This document shows, piece after piece, positions 35,074-43,875 of a stretch of 64,000 nucleotides of DNA. The translations under genes were made by a program, and so were the position numbers. The stretch is from CAVQCA01 sp963763115 (GTDB lineage: Bacteria > Pseudomonadota > Gammaproteobacteria > UBA9214): assembly GCA_963763115.1 (NCBI GenBank), contig CAVXNM010000062.1, forward strand, positions 1 through 64,000, read 5' to 3'. The notes beneath the pieces are model-generated. The model saw only the letters and a list, made by a program, of their open reading frames with translations. It ran no database searches and had not been told where the DNA came from. Position 1 is the stretch's first letter. Every line of letters begins with the position of its first letter.

Positions 35074-35646
35074 ATGGACAGTTTGATTGCCGGACTCGTT
35101 ATCTTTTTCGGCGTGCACTCGATAGCCATCGTCGCCGACGGCTGGCGCCAGCGCATGATCGAGCGTATGGGCGAGTGGCCCTGGAAGGGACTCTACTCGG
35201 TGATCGCCGCCCTTGGTCTGGTGCTCATCATCTGGGGTTATGCACTCGCGCGGCAGGAGCCGGTGGTACTGTATACGCCGCCGGCCTGGATGCGCTACGT
35301 GACTGTGGCGCTGATGATCCCGGTTTTCCCGCTGCTGTTCGCGACCTATCTCCCGGGGCGCATTCAGTCTGCGATAAAACACCCCATGCTGGACGCCACC
35401 AAGCTCTGGGCCCTCTTGCATCTGCTCGTCAACGGCACGCTCGCCGACGTGCTGCTGTTCGGTACGTTCCTCGTGTGGGCCGTGGCCGATCGCATTTCAC
35501 TGAAGCGCCGTGCCGAACCATGGGTTCCCAGGTTGCCGCGCACCGGTGCAAACGACGTCATTGCGGTGGTCGGCGGCCTGGGCGTTTATGTCGTCTTCAC
35601 GCTGTGGCTGCACATACGACTGATCGGGGTATCCCCGCTCGGGTGA
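35074..35646 (+). CDS. nnrU: NnrU-family membrane protein
   Basis: A 190-residue integral membrane protein with about five helices (LIAGLVIFFGVHSIAIVA; LYSVIAALGLVLIIWGYALA; WMRYVTVALMIPVFPLLFA; DVIAVVGGLGVYVVFTLWLH). HSIAIVADGWR and the segment KHPMLDATKLWALLHLLVNG are typical of NnrU proteins, originally linked to nitric oxide reduction in denitrifiers and related to the isoprenoid-pathway protein Z-ISO. No denitrification genes are in the window, so the role is open. Confidence 0.85.
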   Translation: MDSLIAGLVIFFGVHSIAIVADGWRQRMIERMGEWPWKGLYSVIAALGLVLIIWGYALARQEPVVLYTPPAWMRYVTVALMIPVFPLLFATYLPGRIQSAIKHPMLDATKLWALLHLLVNGTLADVLLFGTFLVWAVADRISLKRRAEPWVPRLPRTGANDVIAVVGGLGVYVVFTLWLHIRLIGVSPLG

Positions 35647-35816
35647 GCGGTGGAGGACATGGTGGGGGCATATCGTATTCCCGGCAGTGTGCTCGAAAAA
35701 ATATCACCTGAAAAAAACAAGGGTCAGAGTACTTGACGGATTTCCTCGAAAGATCATACCAGCATTCTGATCTCCCTGGCCCAACCCGGTAGGTCACGTA
35801 TTCTGCGGTCTTGTGG

Positions 35817-35865
35817 AACCGGGATTGTCCTAATCGCGGTGATTTACCGTCGGACAATCCCGGTT
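35817..35865. repeat. Perfect 14-bp inverted repeat between converging genes
   Basis: AACCGGGATTGTCC at 35817-35830 is exactly complementary to 35852-35865, with a 21-base centre that holds a smaller CGGT/ACCG pair. It lies 18 bases after the fasciclin stop. It may end transcription of the fasciclin gene, although no T run follows on either strand. Confidence 0.75.
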
Positions 35866-35882
35866 ATTTCATCTGCTTTATC

Positions 35883-36473
35883 CTAGGTGTTGCTGCAAAC
35901 CCCCGCCGGATCGATTGGCAGCAGTATCGAGTCGATTGCATAGACATAGGAAGACTTGCGTGCCTTGATGCCATCTGTGGTTATGTAGGATGGCTCTGCA
36001 TTCACAAGCCCCATCACATACAGTCCGCCCTTGCCTACTCCTGTGGTGATGGATTCACCGTTGGCCGTTTGCAGTATGCCCGCGTCGAGAATGGACTCGG
36101 TGTCTTTCAGCTTTCCGAGGTAGACGTGATAGGTCAACACCGCGGTAAGGGCATCTGTACCGTTGACGTCGATGTTAAGCAGTTGGGTCGCCAGATCAAG
36201 AGCGTCTGTGCAGCCAAGTGCGGTTGCTGTTTCTTCAAACACGTCGTCCGTGGGTGCGAAAAGCGTCACCCTGTTTTCGTCGACGACTGACGTCAGACCC
36301 GTGGTATCCAGTGCAAACAGCAATGTCTGGAAGCCGTTATTGTCCAGTATCTTCGACACCTTCTCTGAGGCCAGGGAAGGCAGTGAAGCCATCGCCAGTA
36401 GACCTGCAACCAAAAATACCGGAACAGAATGTGCGATGTTTTTGCCTGAAAACGAAATTGCCTTGGTAACCAT
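35883..36473 (-). CDS. Secreted fasciclin-domain protein
   Basis: A 196-residue protein with a signal peptide (VPVFLVAGLLAMASLPSLAS) and one FAS1 domain. The FAS1 H1 region reads TLFAPTDDVFEE and the H2 region VLTYHVYLGKL, with a final YVYAIDSILLP strand. FAS1 domains mediate adhesion or binding of surface ligands. Two Cys (ALGCTDAL and the C-terminal VCSNT) may form a disulfide. TGTACA repeats in its upstream region suggest control by a MerR-type regulator. Confidence 0.9.
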   Translation of the reverse strand: MVTKAISFSGKNIAHSVPVFLVAGLLAMASLPSLASEKVSKILDNNGFQTLLFALDTTGLTSVVDENRVTLFAPTDDVFEETATALGCTDALDLATQLLNIDVNGTDALTAVLTYHVYLGKLKDTESILDAGILQTANGESITTGVGKGGLYVMGLVNAEPSYITTDGIKARKSSYVYAIDSILLPIDPAGVCSNT

Positions 36474-36511
36474 GTGACATCTCCTTTGGATCTCTGCGAA
36501 TATGTAAATGT

Positions 36512-36673
36512 ATTGTACAATTTAATAGTGTGCGTAAATTTCCAGTCATAACACATAAATAGTAATGTATATACTATATTGTATGACTTTTACATCCTCA
36601 GCCCGAGAAGCGGCTGTAATAATCCTAGGCAGTCGTATAGGACATGTCAACTTATTTGTACATATTTTGTACA
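36512..36673 (-). promoter_or_regulatory. TGTACA operator-like sites upstream of the fasciclin gene
   Basis: A perfect palindrome ATTGTACAAT (36512-36521) lies about 40 bases before the fasciclin ATG. Two further TGTACA hexamers at 36657 and 36668 are spaced 11 bases apart, one helical turn. TTGTACA half-sites are known for MlrA/BluR and related LitR/CarH-type MerR regulators. The region is AT-rich and also faces the PDC-sensor gene. Confidence 0.45.
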
Positions 36674-37163
36674 TTTTTATAACGAGCACCTCCCATGACC
36701 TTGTGTACTTCAGGAAATCCGCCCAAAGGACGGTGCAGATCGTGCGCGGCAAGTTAGAGGCGCTAACGCCATTGCCTGTGAAATTTCAGCGGTCAAATCT
36801 CCAGGCGAAAAAAATTTGCTCCCGATGGTAAAATCGTAATACGCACCCTGTTCACTCTCGTTAGCCGCCGTACACCGCGTCATACAAGTCGCTGTGCTGG
36901 CTATCATCACCGCAGGGTATCTCAGTCGCGACCTGCCGGACCCGCAGGCGACCGGTCAAGGAAAATACCAGGGACAGGGTTCTGACCGGTATGACGCAGC
37001 AGTCTTCCCTGGAAAGATCGGCTCTGGCAAACGCACACTATGGCCGGTGTTCTGCGGACTCAATCTAATGAAACCGGAATTCCTCATGGGTTATTATCCT
37101 GTCTGTCCCGTCGGGGAACGGGGACGCAACACGGGTCCCGGCGCGATATTCAAGGAGTCGAAA
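36674..37163. other. Long region upstream of the PDC-sensor gene
   Basis: The frame of the downstream gene is open from 36894, but residues in that part have no domain character and a good ribosome site lies only at 37152. I treat the stretch as leader/promoter. Confidence 0.45.
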
Positions 37164-38099
37164 ATGACACTTTCATGGAAAGACAGTATCTATGTACAAC
37201 GCGAGGAACTGGCGCGCATCCTCCGTGAACCACTCGCGCAGCTGGCCGGAAAATGCGCACCGGTCTGGGGTGATCGCAACAGGCTGAACGAAGCCCTCAT
37301 AAAGGGGTTTGCGAGCATCCCCCATTGTGCCTTCCTCTATGTTCTCGACTCGGACGGCATTCAGATCAGCGACAACGTGGAACCTTCCGGACTCATGCCC
37401 GGGCACTTCGGACGTGACCGCTCCCAGCGCCCCTACATGAAAGAGGCGATTCCCTCCTGGGGATACCTGCTCTCGGATGCCTATATCAGCATGTACAAGC
37501 AGCGACCCTCGCTCACCGCCCTGCAGATCGTGCATTCGGACCATGGTGCACTGGGCTATCTCGGCGCGGATTTCGACCTTCGCAACCTGCCGGTAACCTC
37601 GGAACTCTACGAGGAACCGGGTTACTGGCGGCAGGTGAAGGGGGATCCGGCTATCCGCGGCGGGTTATTCCAGCAAACCCGGGTCGACAGCCCGATGGAC
37701 GGCAACATCGAGAAGGCCTTGTCCATTCTGGAAGAGCTGCTCACGCAGCGTGGCATCTTCCAGTGCCAGATCCACTTCTCCAGCAGCCAGGCGACGATCT
37801 GGGTGGTGGACGATCCGTTCCGCTATCGCATTCTCGATCACGAGGCGTTGACGGACCCGGATATTTGCCTGGTCTACCCCTTGCGACCCTATCACGAAAA
37901 TGCGGTGATCCCGCAGGAGGATATCGGACAGATCCTCGACACCATGCGTTCGCTGCGCCTGACCGACAACACCATCTATCTGCGCATGGCCTCGATCAAT
38001 CTGTTCAACGGCATGATCAGCCTCACCTTCTCCTGCGACGGCTCCCACTACATGCCTCACCTGGAGTTCCTGCTCAAGGACACGTCGTTCTGGTTCTGA
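37164..38099 (+). CDS. Free-standing PDC/Cache-type sensor domain protein
   Basis: A 311-residue soluble protein. Its first half resembles a PDC (Cache) ligand-binding domain: LYVLDSDGIQISDNV, then GRDRSQRPYMKEAIPSWGYLLSDAYIS, then TALQIVHSDHGALGYLGADFDLRNL. These domains normally sit outside the membrane in chemoreceptors or kinases, but here there is no signal peptide, membrane helix or output domain. The second half (from about 190) is unrecognised. AAGGAG at 37152-37157 fixes the start. Confidence 0.7.
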   Translation: MTLSWKDSIYVQREELARILREPLAQLAGKCAPVWGDRNRLNEALIKGFASIPHCAFLYVLDSDGIQISDNVEPSGLMPGHFGRDRSQRPYMKEAIPSWGYLLSDAYISMYKQRPSLTALQIVHSDHGALGYLGADFDLRNLPVTSELYEEPGYWRQVKGDPAIRGGLFQQTRVDSPMDGNIEKALSILEELLTQRGIFQCQIHFSSSQATIWVVDDPFRYRILDHEALTDPDICLVYPLRPYHENAVIPQEDIGQILDTMRSLRLTDNTIYLRMASINLFNGMISLTFSCDGSHYMPHLEFLLKDTSFWF

Positions 38100-38134
38100 C
38101 GGCTGACTGATATCCGGGTACAAACCGGGAGGAC

Positions 38135-40039
38135 TCACTTCCAGTCGCCGCGCAACGCGGCCACCCGTTCCCGCAGGTCGGCGGCCCTGACCTCGGCGGG
38201 CGGCACGGGCGGGCCGAGTGCCAGGCCGATTTTGTAAAACAGCGGTCTCGGCAGTTTGCCCTTCATCGCCGCTCCACCCTTGCGACTGAAAAAGCTCCCC
38301 CACAGCCCGCGCAGCGCCATCGGAACGACGGGTACGGGATTGCGCCGGATGATCTTCACGATGCCCGGGCGGAATGCTCTCATCTCCCCGTCAGGAGTGA
38401 GCCCGCCTTCCGGGAAGATGCACACCACCTCGCCCTCCTCCAGATAACGGGAGATCCGGTCGTAAGCGCGTGCGAGCATCTCCGGATCCTCTCTGGCCGG
38501 GGCGATGGGGATAGCCCCGGCAGTGCGGAAAACGAAATTCAGCACCGGTACCTTGTAAATCCGGTGATCGATCACGAACCGGACCGGACGCCGGATGCAG
38601 CCGGCGATCACCAGCGCATCGACGAAGCTCACATGGTTGCAGACGAGCACGACGGGTCCGGTGTCCGGAATATGCTCGAGGCCCTCCTTGCGGATGCGAT
38701 ACAGGGTATGGATCAGCATCCACACGATGAAGCGCATGAGGAATTCAGGAACCAGCGTATAGATATACAGGGCAACCGCAGCATTCATGGCCGCAACCAC
38801 CAGAAACAGTTGCGGGATGCTGAGACCCGCGTTGAGGATCAGTATTGCCATGATCGCGGAGACCACCATGAACAGGGCGTTGATGATGTTGTTGGCGGCG
38901 ATGACACGCGAGCGGTGGCTCGGTTCGCTGCGCTGCTGCACCAGCGCGTACAGGGGCACGATATAGAAGCCGCCGAACAGCCCCAGCAGGAGGATATCGA
39001 ACAGCACGCGGGTGTTGCCCGGCGCGTGCATAAAAGCGACGGCATCGAGCGCGGCGCCGGCGACAGGGATTTCCGGAACGGCCAGAAACAGATCGATGCC
39101 GAAAACGGTCAGCCCGATCGAACCGAAAGGCACCAGACCCAGCTCGACCCTGCGGCCCGACAGGCGCTCGCACAGCAGCGACCCGGCCCCGATGCCCACG
39201 GAGAACAGCGTCAGCAGCAGCGTCACCACCTGCTCGTTGCCCCCCAGGTTCACCTTGGTGAAATTCGGCAGCTGGGCGAGATAGGTTGCGCCGAGCAGCC
39301 AGAACCAGGAAATCCCCAGAATGGACAGGAACACGGTACGGTTGCCGTGCGCGAACCGGATGCTGCGCCAGGTTTCGGTAAACGGATTCCAGTTGATCCG
39401 CAGCTCGGGTGCCACCGCGGCCGCGGTCGGGATGCCCAGGCTGCAGAGAAAGCCGAGGCAGGCCAGCGCGATGATCGTGACGGACACCATGGCGGCGCCG
39501 TTGACGGGTACGCCGATCAGCACGCCGCCGGTGAGGGTGCCGAGCAGGATCGCCAGGAAGGTCCCCATCTCCACCAGACCGTTGCCTCCGACCAGTTCCT
39601 TTTCCCGGAGATGCTGCGGCAGGATGCCGTATTTTACCGGCCCGAACAGGGTTGACTGCGTACCCATCAGGAACAGCAACCCGATCAGCAGCGGGATGCT
39701 GCCGAGGTGGAAGGCGGTGACCGCGAGGCTCATGATTGCGATCTCCATCACTTTCACCCAGCGTATGAACCGGGATTTCTCGTACTTGTCCGCCAGCTGG
39801 CCGGCCGTGGCGGAAAACAGAAAGAACGGCAGAATGAACAGGCCGGCGCTCAGGTTGATGAGCGTATTGGATTCCCCCAGACCCTGGCCCGCAGACTGGA
39901 ACGCGATGAGGATGATCAGCGCGTTCTTGTAGACATTGTCGTTGAACGCCCCGAAGAACTGGGTCAGGAAGAACGGGCAGAACCGCCGCTTCCTGAGAAG
40001 CGAGAACTGGTTGTCCGACGCGCTGGCCGGTTCGCTCAC
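38135..40039 (-). CDS. LplT-like MFS permease fused to PlsC-type acyltransferase
   Basis: A 634-residue fusion. The N-terminal 400 residues are an MFS permease like lysophospholipid flippase LplT (FLTQFFGAFNDNVYKNALIILIAF; LFLMGTQSTLFGPVKYGILPQHL). The C-terminal part is a glycerolipid acyltransferase with motif I NHVSFVDA (HxxxxD), motif III FPEGGLTPDGEM and a further PVVPMAL segment. This resembles the LplT-Aas fusions but without the AMP-binding acyl-ACP synthetase domain. Likely role: import and re-acylation of lysophospholipids. Start is GTG at 40039. Confidence 0.9.
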   Translation of the reverse strand: MSEPASASDNQFSLLRKRRFCPFFLTQFFGAFNDNVYKNALIILIAFQSAGQGLGESNTLINLSAGLFILPFFLFSATAGQLADKYEKSRFIRWVKVMEIAIMSLAVTAFHLGSIPLLIGLLFLMGTQSTLFGPVKYGILPQHLREKELVGGNGLVEMGTFLAILLGTLTGGVLIGVPVNGAAMVSVTIIALACLGFLCSLGIPTAAAVAPELRINWNPFTETWRSIRFAHGNRTVFLSILGISWFWLLGATYLAQLPNFTKVNLGGNEQVVTLLLTLFSVGIGAGSLLCERLSGRRVELGLVPFGSIGLTVFGIDLFLAVPEIPVAGAALDAVAFMHAPGNTRVLFDILLLGLFGGFYIVPLYALVQQRSEPSHRSRVIAANNIINALFMVVSAIMAILILNAGLSIPQLFLVVAAMNAAVALYIYTLVPEFLMRFIVWMLIHTLYRIRKEGLEHIPDTGPVVLVCNHVSFVDALVIAGCIRRPVRFVIDHRIYKVPVLNFVFRTAGAIPIAPAREDPEMLARAYDRISRYLEEGEVVCIFPEGGLTPDGEMRAFRPGIVKIIRRNPVPVVPMALRGLWGSFFSRKGGAAMKGKLPRPLFYKIGLALGPPVPPAEVRAADLRERVAALRGDWK

Positions 40040-40046
40040 GCGGTGT

Positions 40047-40229
40047 TCATTTGCCGCGCTTGTCCGGCGCCCGCATGTGTGTGTTCCTGACGGGACGGTT
40101 CTTCGCGGGGTCGCTGAACGTGAATCGACCGAACAGCACGCAACCCTTCATCCCGGGGTCACAGGGGCGATCAAGCACGCGCAGGCAGCGGCCGTTCACC
40201 TCGTGTGGACATCCCCAGCCACCGCTCAT
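40047..40229 (-). CDS. Small Cys-rich protein upstream of lplT-plsC
   Basis: A 60-residue protein with four Cys and a His spaced like a metal site: GCPHEVNGRC then PCDPGMKGC, followed by VLFGRFTFSDPAKNRPVRN. It ends eight bases before the GTG of the fusion gene, so the two are likely co-transcribed. The frame stays open further upstream to 40427, through repeat-derived sequence, so I use the internal ATG at 40229. Function unknown; Zn or Fe-S binding is possible. Confidence 0.55.
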   Translation of the reverse strand: MSGGWGCPHEVNGRCLRVLDRPCDPGMKGCVLFGRFTFSDPAKNRPVRNTHMRAPDKRGK

Positions 40230-40369
40230 TGCCAGTACCTCGTCATGGTCATCGTCTCGTGAACCTATCGCGTCCCGGGTCGCTCCTGCAGCGAACCATC
40301 GTCGGCCTGCGCGCAGGCGTACAGGCTCGATGAAATATCTAGTGCATGTTGATTCGTAAACACCATTTA

Positions 40370-40518
40370 CACCGCAGAGACGCAAAGAACGCAAAGTGTT
40401 TAAGGGCAGTCTGATCAAGTCTGCCATTCCCGCGCAAGCGGGGATGACTTATTCAGATGTTCCTTGATTGTTTTCGTTAATAATGAAGTTCTCTGCGCCC
40501 TTTGCGTCTCAGCGGTGA
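40370..40518. repeat. Dispersed inverted-repeat element, copy C, with nested palindrome
   Basis: The left end ACACCGCAGAGACGC and right end GCGTCTCAGCGGTGA belong to the 85-bp element family. The centre carries an inserted CCCGCGCAAGCGGGG-type palindrome at about 40424-40447, so one repeat has been interrupted by another. A related GAGCGGGCTCGCCTGC motif lies just downstream near 40554. Confidence 0.75.
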
Positions 40519-40666
40519 GTCTATCCTTATGTGGGACACTATTATTGTAGGAGCGGGCTCGCCTGCAGGGAAGTAGGCGAGGGGCGTGAGCAGGACACGG
40601 AAGCTTTGCCCGCGAACAAACCGCCGCCCGGTAACCATTCGCGGCCGTGGCCACTCCTGCAGCAGG

Positions 40667-42568
40667 TCAATCGCCGCCCTGTCGTGCCTCCAGTTGCTCA
40701 CAGGCCTCCAACCAGTCCCGTTCCAGGGCCTCGCTCTCCCGGTCGACATCCGCCTTCTCCCGCAACAGATCATTCAGCTCGCCCTTGTTCTCCGAACGAT
40801 AGAGTCCGGGATCGGCAAGGCGCTGTTCGAGCTCATGCTGCCGGGCATGCATCCCGGAGAGGGCGGTTTCCGCCCTGGTGATTTTCTCGCGCAGCGGTTG
40901 CAACTGCCGGCGCTGCTCGGCCTCCAGGCGCTTTTTCTCCTTGCGCAGGGCAGCGCCGCCCGGGCCATCAGCGTTCCCGGGTACGAACCGACTCTGCCGG
41001 TTCTGCGTGGTCAGCCATTGCGGGTAATCATCCAGACTGTCCGGAAATTCCTCCACCCGCCCGGCGTACACCAGTACCAGCCGGTCGCTGGTAACGCGCA
41101 GCAGATGGCGATCATGCGAGACCAGCACCATGGCACCGGCGAAGTCCTGCAGGGCCGTGGCCAGCGCCTGGCGCATTTCCAGGTCGAGATGGTTGGTGGG
41201 TTCATCGAGCAGCAACAGGTTGGGACGCTGGTAGACCAGCAGCGCCAGCACCAGGCGTGATTTTTCCCCGCCCGAGAACGGGCCGGTCGGCGCGAGCGCC
41301 TGGTCGGCGGGAAAACCGAAGCCGCCAAGATAATCGCGCAGATCCTGCTCGCGCGCCTTCGGATCGAGCCGCAGCAGGTGCTGCAGCGGCGAGGCTTGTG
41401 CATCGAGCTGCTCGATCTGGTGCTGGGCGAAATAGCCGATCCGCAGGTCCAGCGCGGGCTCGCGCCGTCCCTGCTGCGATGCGAGTTCCCCGGCCAGCAG
41501 TTTGATCAGCGTGGACTTGCCGGCACCGTTGGGACCGAGCAGGCCGATGCGCTCGCCTGGCGACAGACTGAGTTCGATGCCGCTGATGACAGTCGCAGCG
41601 CCGTATCCGGCGGCCACCGTGCGCAGTCTCAGCAGCGGGTCCGGCAGCTTCTCCGGCGGGCGCAGGCTGAAGTGAAATGGCGAGTCCACATGCGCCGGAG
41701 CAATCAGTTCCATGCGCTGCAGAGCCTTCAGACGACTTTGTGCCTGGCGCGCCCTGGTGGCTTTGGCACGGAAGCGCTCGACAAAGGAGTGCATGTGCGC
41801 GATCTCTCGCTGCTGCTTCTCGTATTGCGCCTGCTGTCCGGCCAGGTATTCCGCACGCCGGCGTTCGAAAGCCGAGTAGTTGCCGCTGTAGAGCGTGAGT
41901 CGCTGGCGTTCGATGTGGGCGATATGACTCGCCACGCGGTCGAGAAAATCCCGGTCGTGCGAGATCAGCAGCAGCGTGCCCGCATAGGCGCACAGCCAGT
42001 TTTCCAGCCAGATCACTGCATCCAGATCCAGGTGGTTGGTAGGTTCGTCGAGCAACAGCAGATCCGAACGGCACATGAGGGCCCGCGCGAGGTTCAGGCG
42101 CATGCGCCAGCCGCCCGAGAAATCGCCGACCGGCCGATCCTCGTCGGCGCGGCTGAAGCCCAGGCCGTGCAGCAACTGCGCGGCACGGCTGCGGGCCGTG
42201 TAGCCGCCGATCACCTCGTAGTGCGCATGCAGCGTACCGAGCTGTTCACCGTCATGCCGGGCATCCGTCCCGGCGAGCGCGGTTTCGACTGCACGCAGCC
42301 CTTCGTCGCCGTCGAGCACGTACTCGATGGCCGCACGCGGCTCGGCCGGCGTTTCCTGCGCCACATGGGCGATCACCCAGTCGGCCGGATGCCGGCACGC
42401 GCCGCCATCGGCATGCAGTTCATCGCGGATCAGGGCGAACAGGCTCGACTTGCCAGTGCCATTCGCGCCGGTAATGCCGACCTTCCATCCCGGGTGGATC
42501 TGCAGGGTGGCATTCTCGATGAGCAGCCGTGGCCCGCGTCTCAGGGCAAGATTGTCGAATTGCAGCAT
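40667..42568 (-). CDS. yheS: ABC-F family ATPase, YheS-like
   Basis: A 633-residue soluble protein with two ATP-binding cassettes and no membrane part. The first has Walker A GITGANGTGKSS, signature DFSGGWRMRLNLARAL and Walker B LLLLDEPTNHLDLDAVIWLE. The second has GLLGPNGAGKSTL, PFSGGEKSRLVLALL and LLLLDEPTNHLDLEMRQAL. The linker and C-terminal charged coiled-coil (LRKEKKRLEAEQRRQLQPLREK) fit ABC-F translation factors that bind the ribosomal E site. Start at ATG 42568 (MLQFDNLALRRG) fits family N-termini; 42577 is an alternative. Confidence 0.9.
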   Translation of the reverse strand: MLQFDNLALRRGPRLLIENATLQIHPGWKVGITGANGTGKSSLFALIRDELHADGGACRHPADWVIAHVAQETPAEPRAAIEYVLDGDEGLRAVETALAGTDARHDGEQLGTLHAHYEVIGGYTARSRAAQLLHGLGFSRADEDRPVGDFSGGWRMRLNLARALMCRSDLLLLDEPTNHLDLDAVIWLENWLCAYAGTLLLISHDRDFLDRVASHIAHIERQRLTLYSGNYSAFERRRAEYLAGQQAQYEKQQREIAHMHSFVERFRAKATRARQAQSRLKALQRMELIAPAHVDSPFHFSLRPPEKLPDPLLRLRTVAAGYGAATVISGIELSLSPGERIGLLGPNGAGKSTLIKLLAGELASQQGRREPALDLRIGYFAQHQIEQLDAQASPLQHLLRLDPKAREQDLRDYLGGFGFPADQALAPTGPFSGGEKSRLVLALLVYQRPNLLLLDEPTNHLDLEMRQALATALQDFAGAMVLVSHDRHLLRVTSDRLVLVYAGRVEEFPDSLDDYPQWLTTQNRQSRFVPGNADGPGGAALRKEKKRLEAEQRRQLQPLREKITRAETALSGMHARQHELEQRLADPGLYRSENKGELNDLLREKADVDRESEALERDWLEACEQLEARQGGD

Positions 42569-42819
42569 GGGCGCCATTGTAGCGTCCCGGAGAGCAAATG
42601 GCTGGCATGGCATACAGGCCGGCGAGACTGCCGGCAACCCCATCTCGCTGCCGGTTATAAGCTTATGGTCAGCTAATATTTTACTAATGTCCGATTTCTA
42701 GTATGGTAGTCATATCACAGGCAACCCTACGGAGGATCGACCGATGCAAGAATGACAGAAATGGCGACATTGTCTTCCTGTTAATGGATTCCCCACGAAC
42801 CTGAACAGAGGTATGCCTA

Positions 42820-43623
42820 ATGTCGAAACAATCGCGCAGTAAAAGCAGGACTGGCGCAACCAGGAAATCAAACACCCGAGCAGACCTGGAAATTCTCACC
42901 ACCGATGGCGTCGTCATCGACATCAACACCTTCACCCTCCACACCCCCCGCAAAACCAGCCGCAACAACCCCCGCCGCGTCGAGGCCAAAAACCGGGCGC
43001 AGGGGCACTACATGGCAGCCATTACCAGCTACCCGCTCACCTTCGGTCTTGGCCCCGCGGGCACCGGCAAGACCTACTGCGCCACGGCCATGGCAGTGGA
43101 GGCCTTCGAGCGGCGCGAGGTCGAGCGCATTGTTTTCACCCGCCCGGCCATCGAGTCCGGTGAAACCCTGGGCTTCCTGCCCGGCAAGGTCCAGGAGAAG
43201 ATCGAACCCTGGTTTGCCACCTTCCGCGGCTACCTCAACGATCTGCTCGGCAAGGGTGTGGTCGACTGCGCCCTGAAGAACGAACGCATCGTCTTCGAAC
43301 CGCTCGCCTACATGCGCGGCAAGACCTTCGACGACGCCTTCGTGATCCTCGACGAGGCGCAGAACTGTACCCGCCTGCAGCTGAAGATGTTTCTTACCCG
43401 CATCGGCGAGCACTCCCGGGTGGTGGTGAACGGCGACCTGAACCAGTCCGACATTGCGCGGGATTCGGGACTGCTCGATGCCGTCGACCGCCTGCGGGGA
43501 CTGCGTCACGTGCACATCCACGAGTTCGGCTGCGGGGATATCGTGCGCAGCGACCTGGTGCGCGCCATCATCGAACGCTATGCGGACGATACCCGCTCGG
43601 AGGGCAGCTATTTCTCCTATTAA
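42820..43623 (+). CDS. PhoH-like ATPase
   Basis: A 267-residue P-loop ATPase. Walker A is GLGPAGTGKTYCA, Walker B VILDEAQNCT, and FTRPAIESGETLGFLPGKVQEK is the family signature. It has an N-terminal basic tail (SKQSRSKSRTGATRK). The length suggests a short PhoH or PhoH2-like ATPase without a PIN domain. A role in RNA metabolism or stress is family-based inference. It is separate from the ybeY/ybeX context usual for ybeZ. Confidence 0.88.
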   Translation: MSKQSRSKSRTGATRKSNTRADLEILTTDGVVIDINTFTLHTPRKTSRNNPRRVEAKNRAQGHYMAAITSYPLTFGLGPAGTGKTYCATAMAVEAFERREVERIVFTRPAIESGETLGFLPGKVQEKIEPWFATFRGYLNDLLGKGVVDCALKNERIVFEPLAYMRGKTFDDAFVILDEAQNCTRLQLKMFLTRIGEHSRVVVNGDLNQSDIARDSGLLDAVDRLRGLRHVHIHEFGCGDIVRSDLVRAIIERYADDTRSEGSYFSY

Positions 43624-43650
43624 CAGGACGTTCATCCGTGAAGAAGTAAT

Positions 43651-43736
43651 TTCACCGCGGAGACGCAAAGAACGCAGAGAAATCTTTTACTGACAAAATA
43701 TAGCTCCGTTACAAACTTCACGCCTCCGCGATGAAG
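43651..43736. repeat. Dispersed inverted-repeat element, copy D
   Basis: The left end TTCACCGCGGAGACGC followed by AAAGAACGCAGAG matches the family closely. The right end is more worn (CGCCTCCGCGATGAA). It lies 27 bases after the phoH-like stop. Confidence 0.75.
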
Positions 43737-43841
43737 ACGGGGGGTTGTGCACGGCAACCAGCCGGTCGCGCCATCCGCAGGTTACAGCGTTACCGCCAGC
43801 CGCATCTCCGGAAGAGTGCAGGAAAAGCCGTTCGTTGCCGC

Positions 43842-43847
43842 TATAAT
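43842..43847 (+). promoter_or_regulatory. Possible -10 box of the CPBP gene
   Basis: A perfect TATAAT 29 bases before the preferred ATG at 43876. No good -35 hexamer is seen at 17 bases, so this is tentative. Confidence 0.35.
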
Positions 43848-43875
43848 GCACGCCAGAATCCGCGCGGCGGTGACC

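Noticed and set aside
36894..37163. N-terminal 90-residue extension of the PDC-sensor protein
   Set aside because: No domain character, no ribosome site at 36894, and a strong AAGGAG precedes the internal ATG at 37164.
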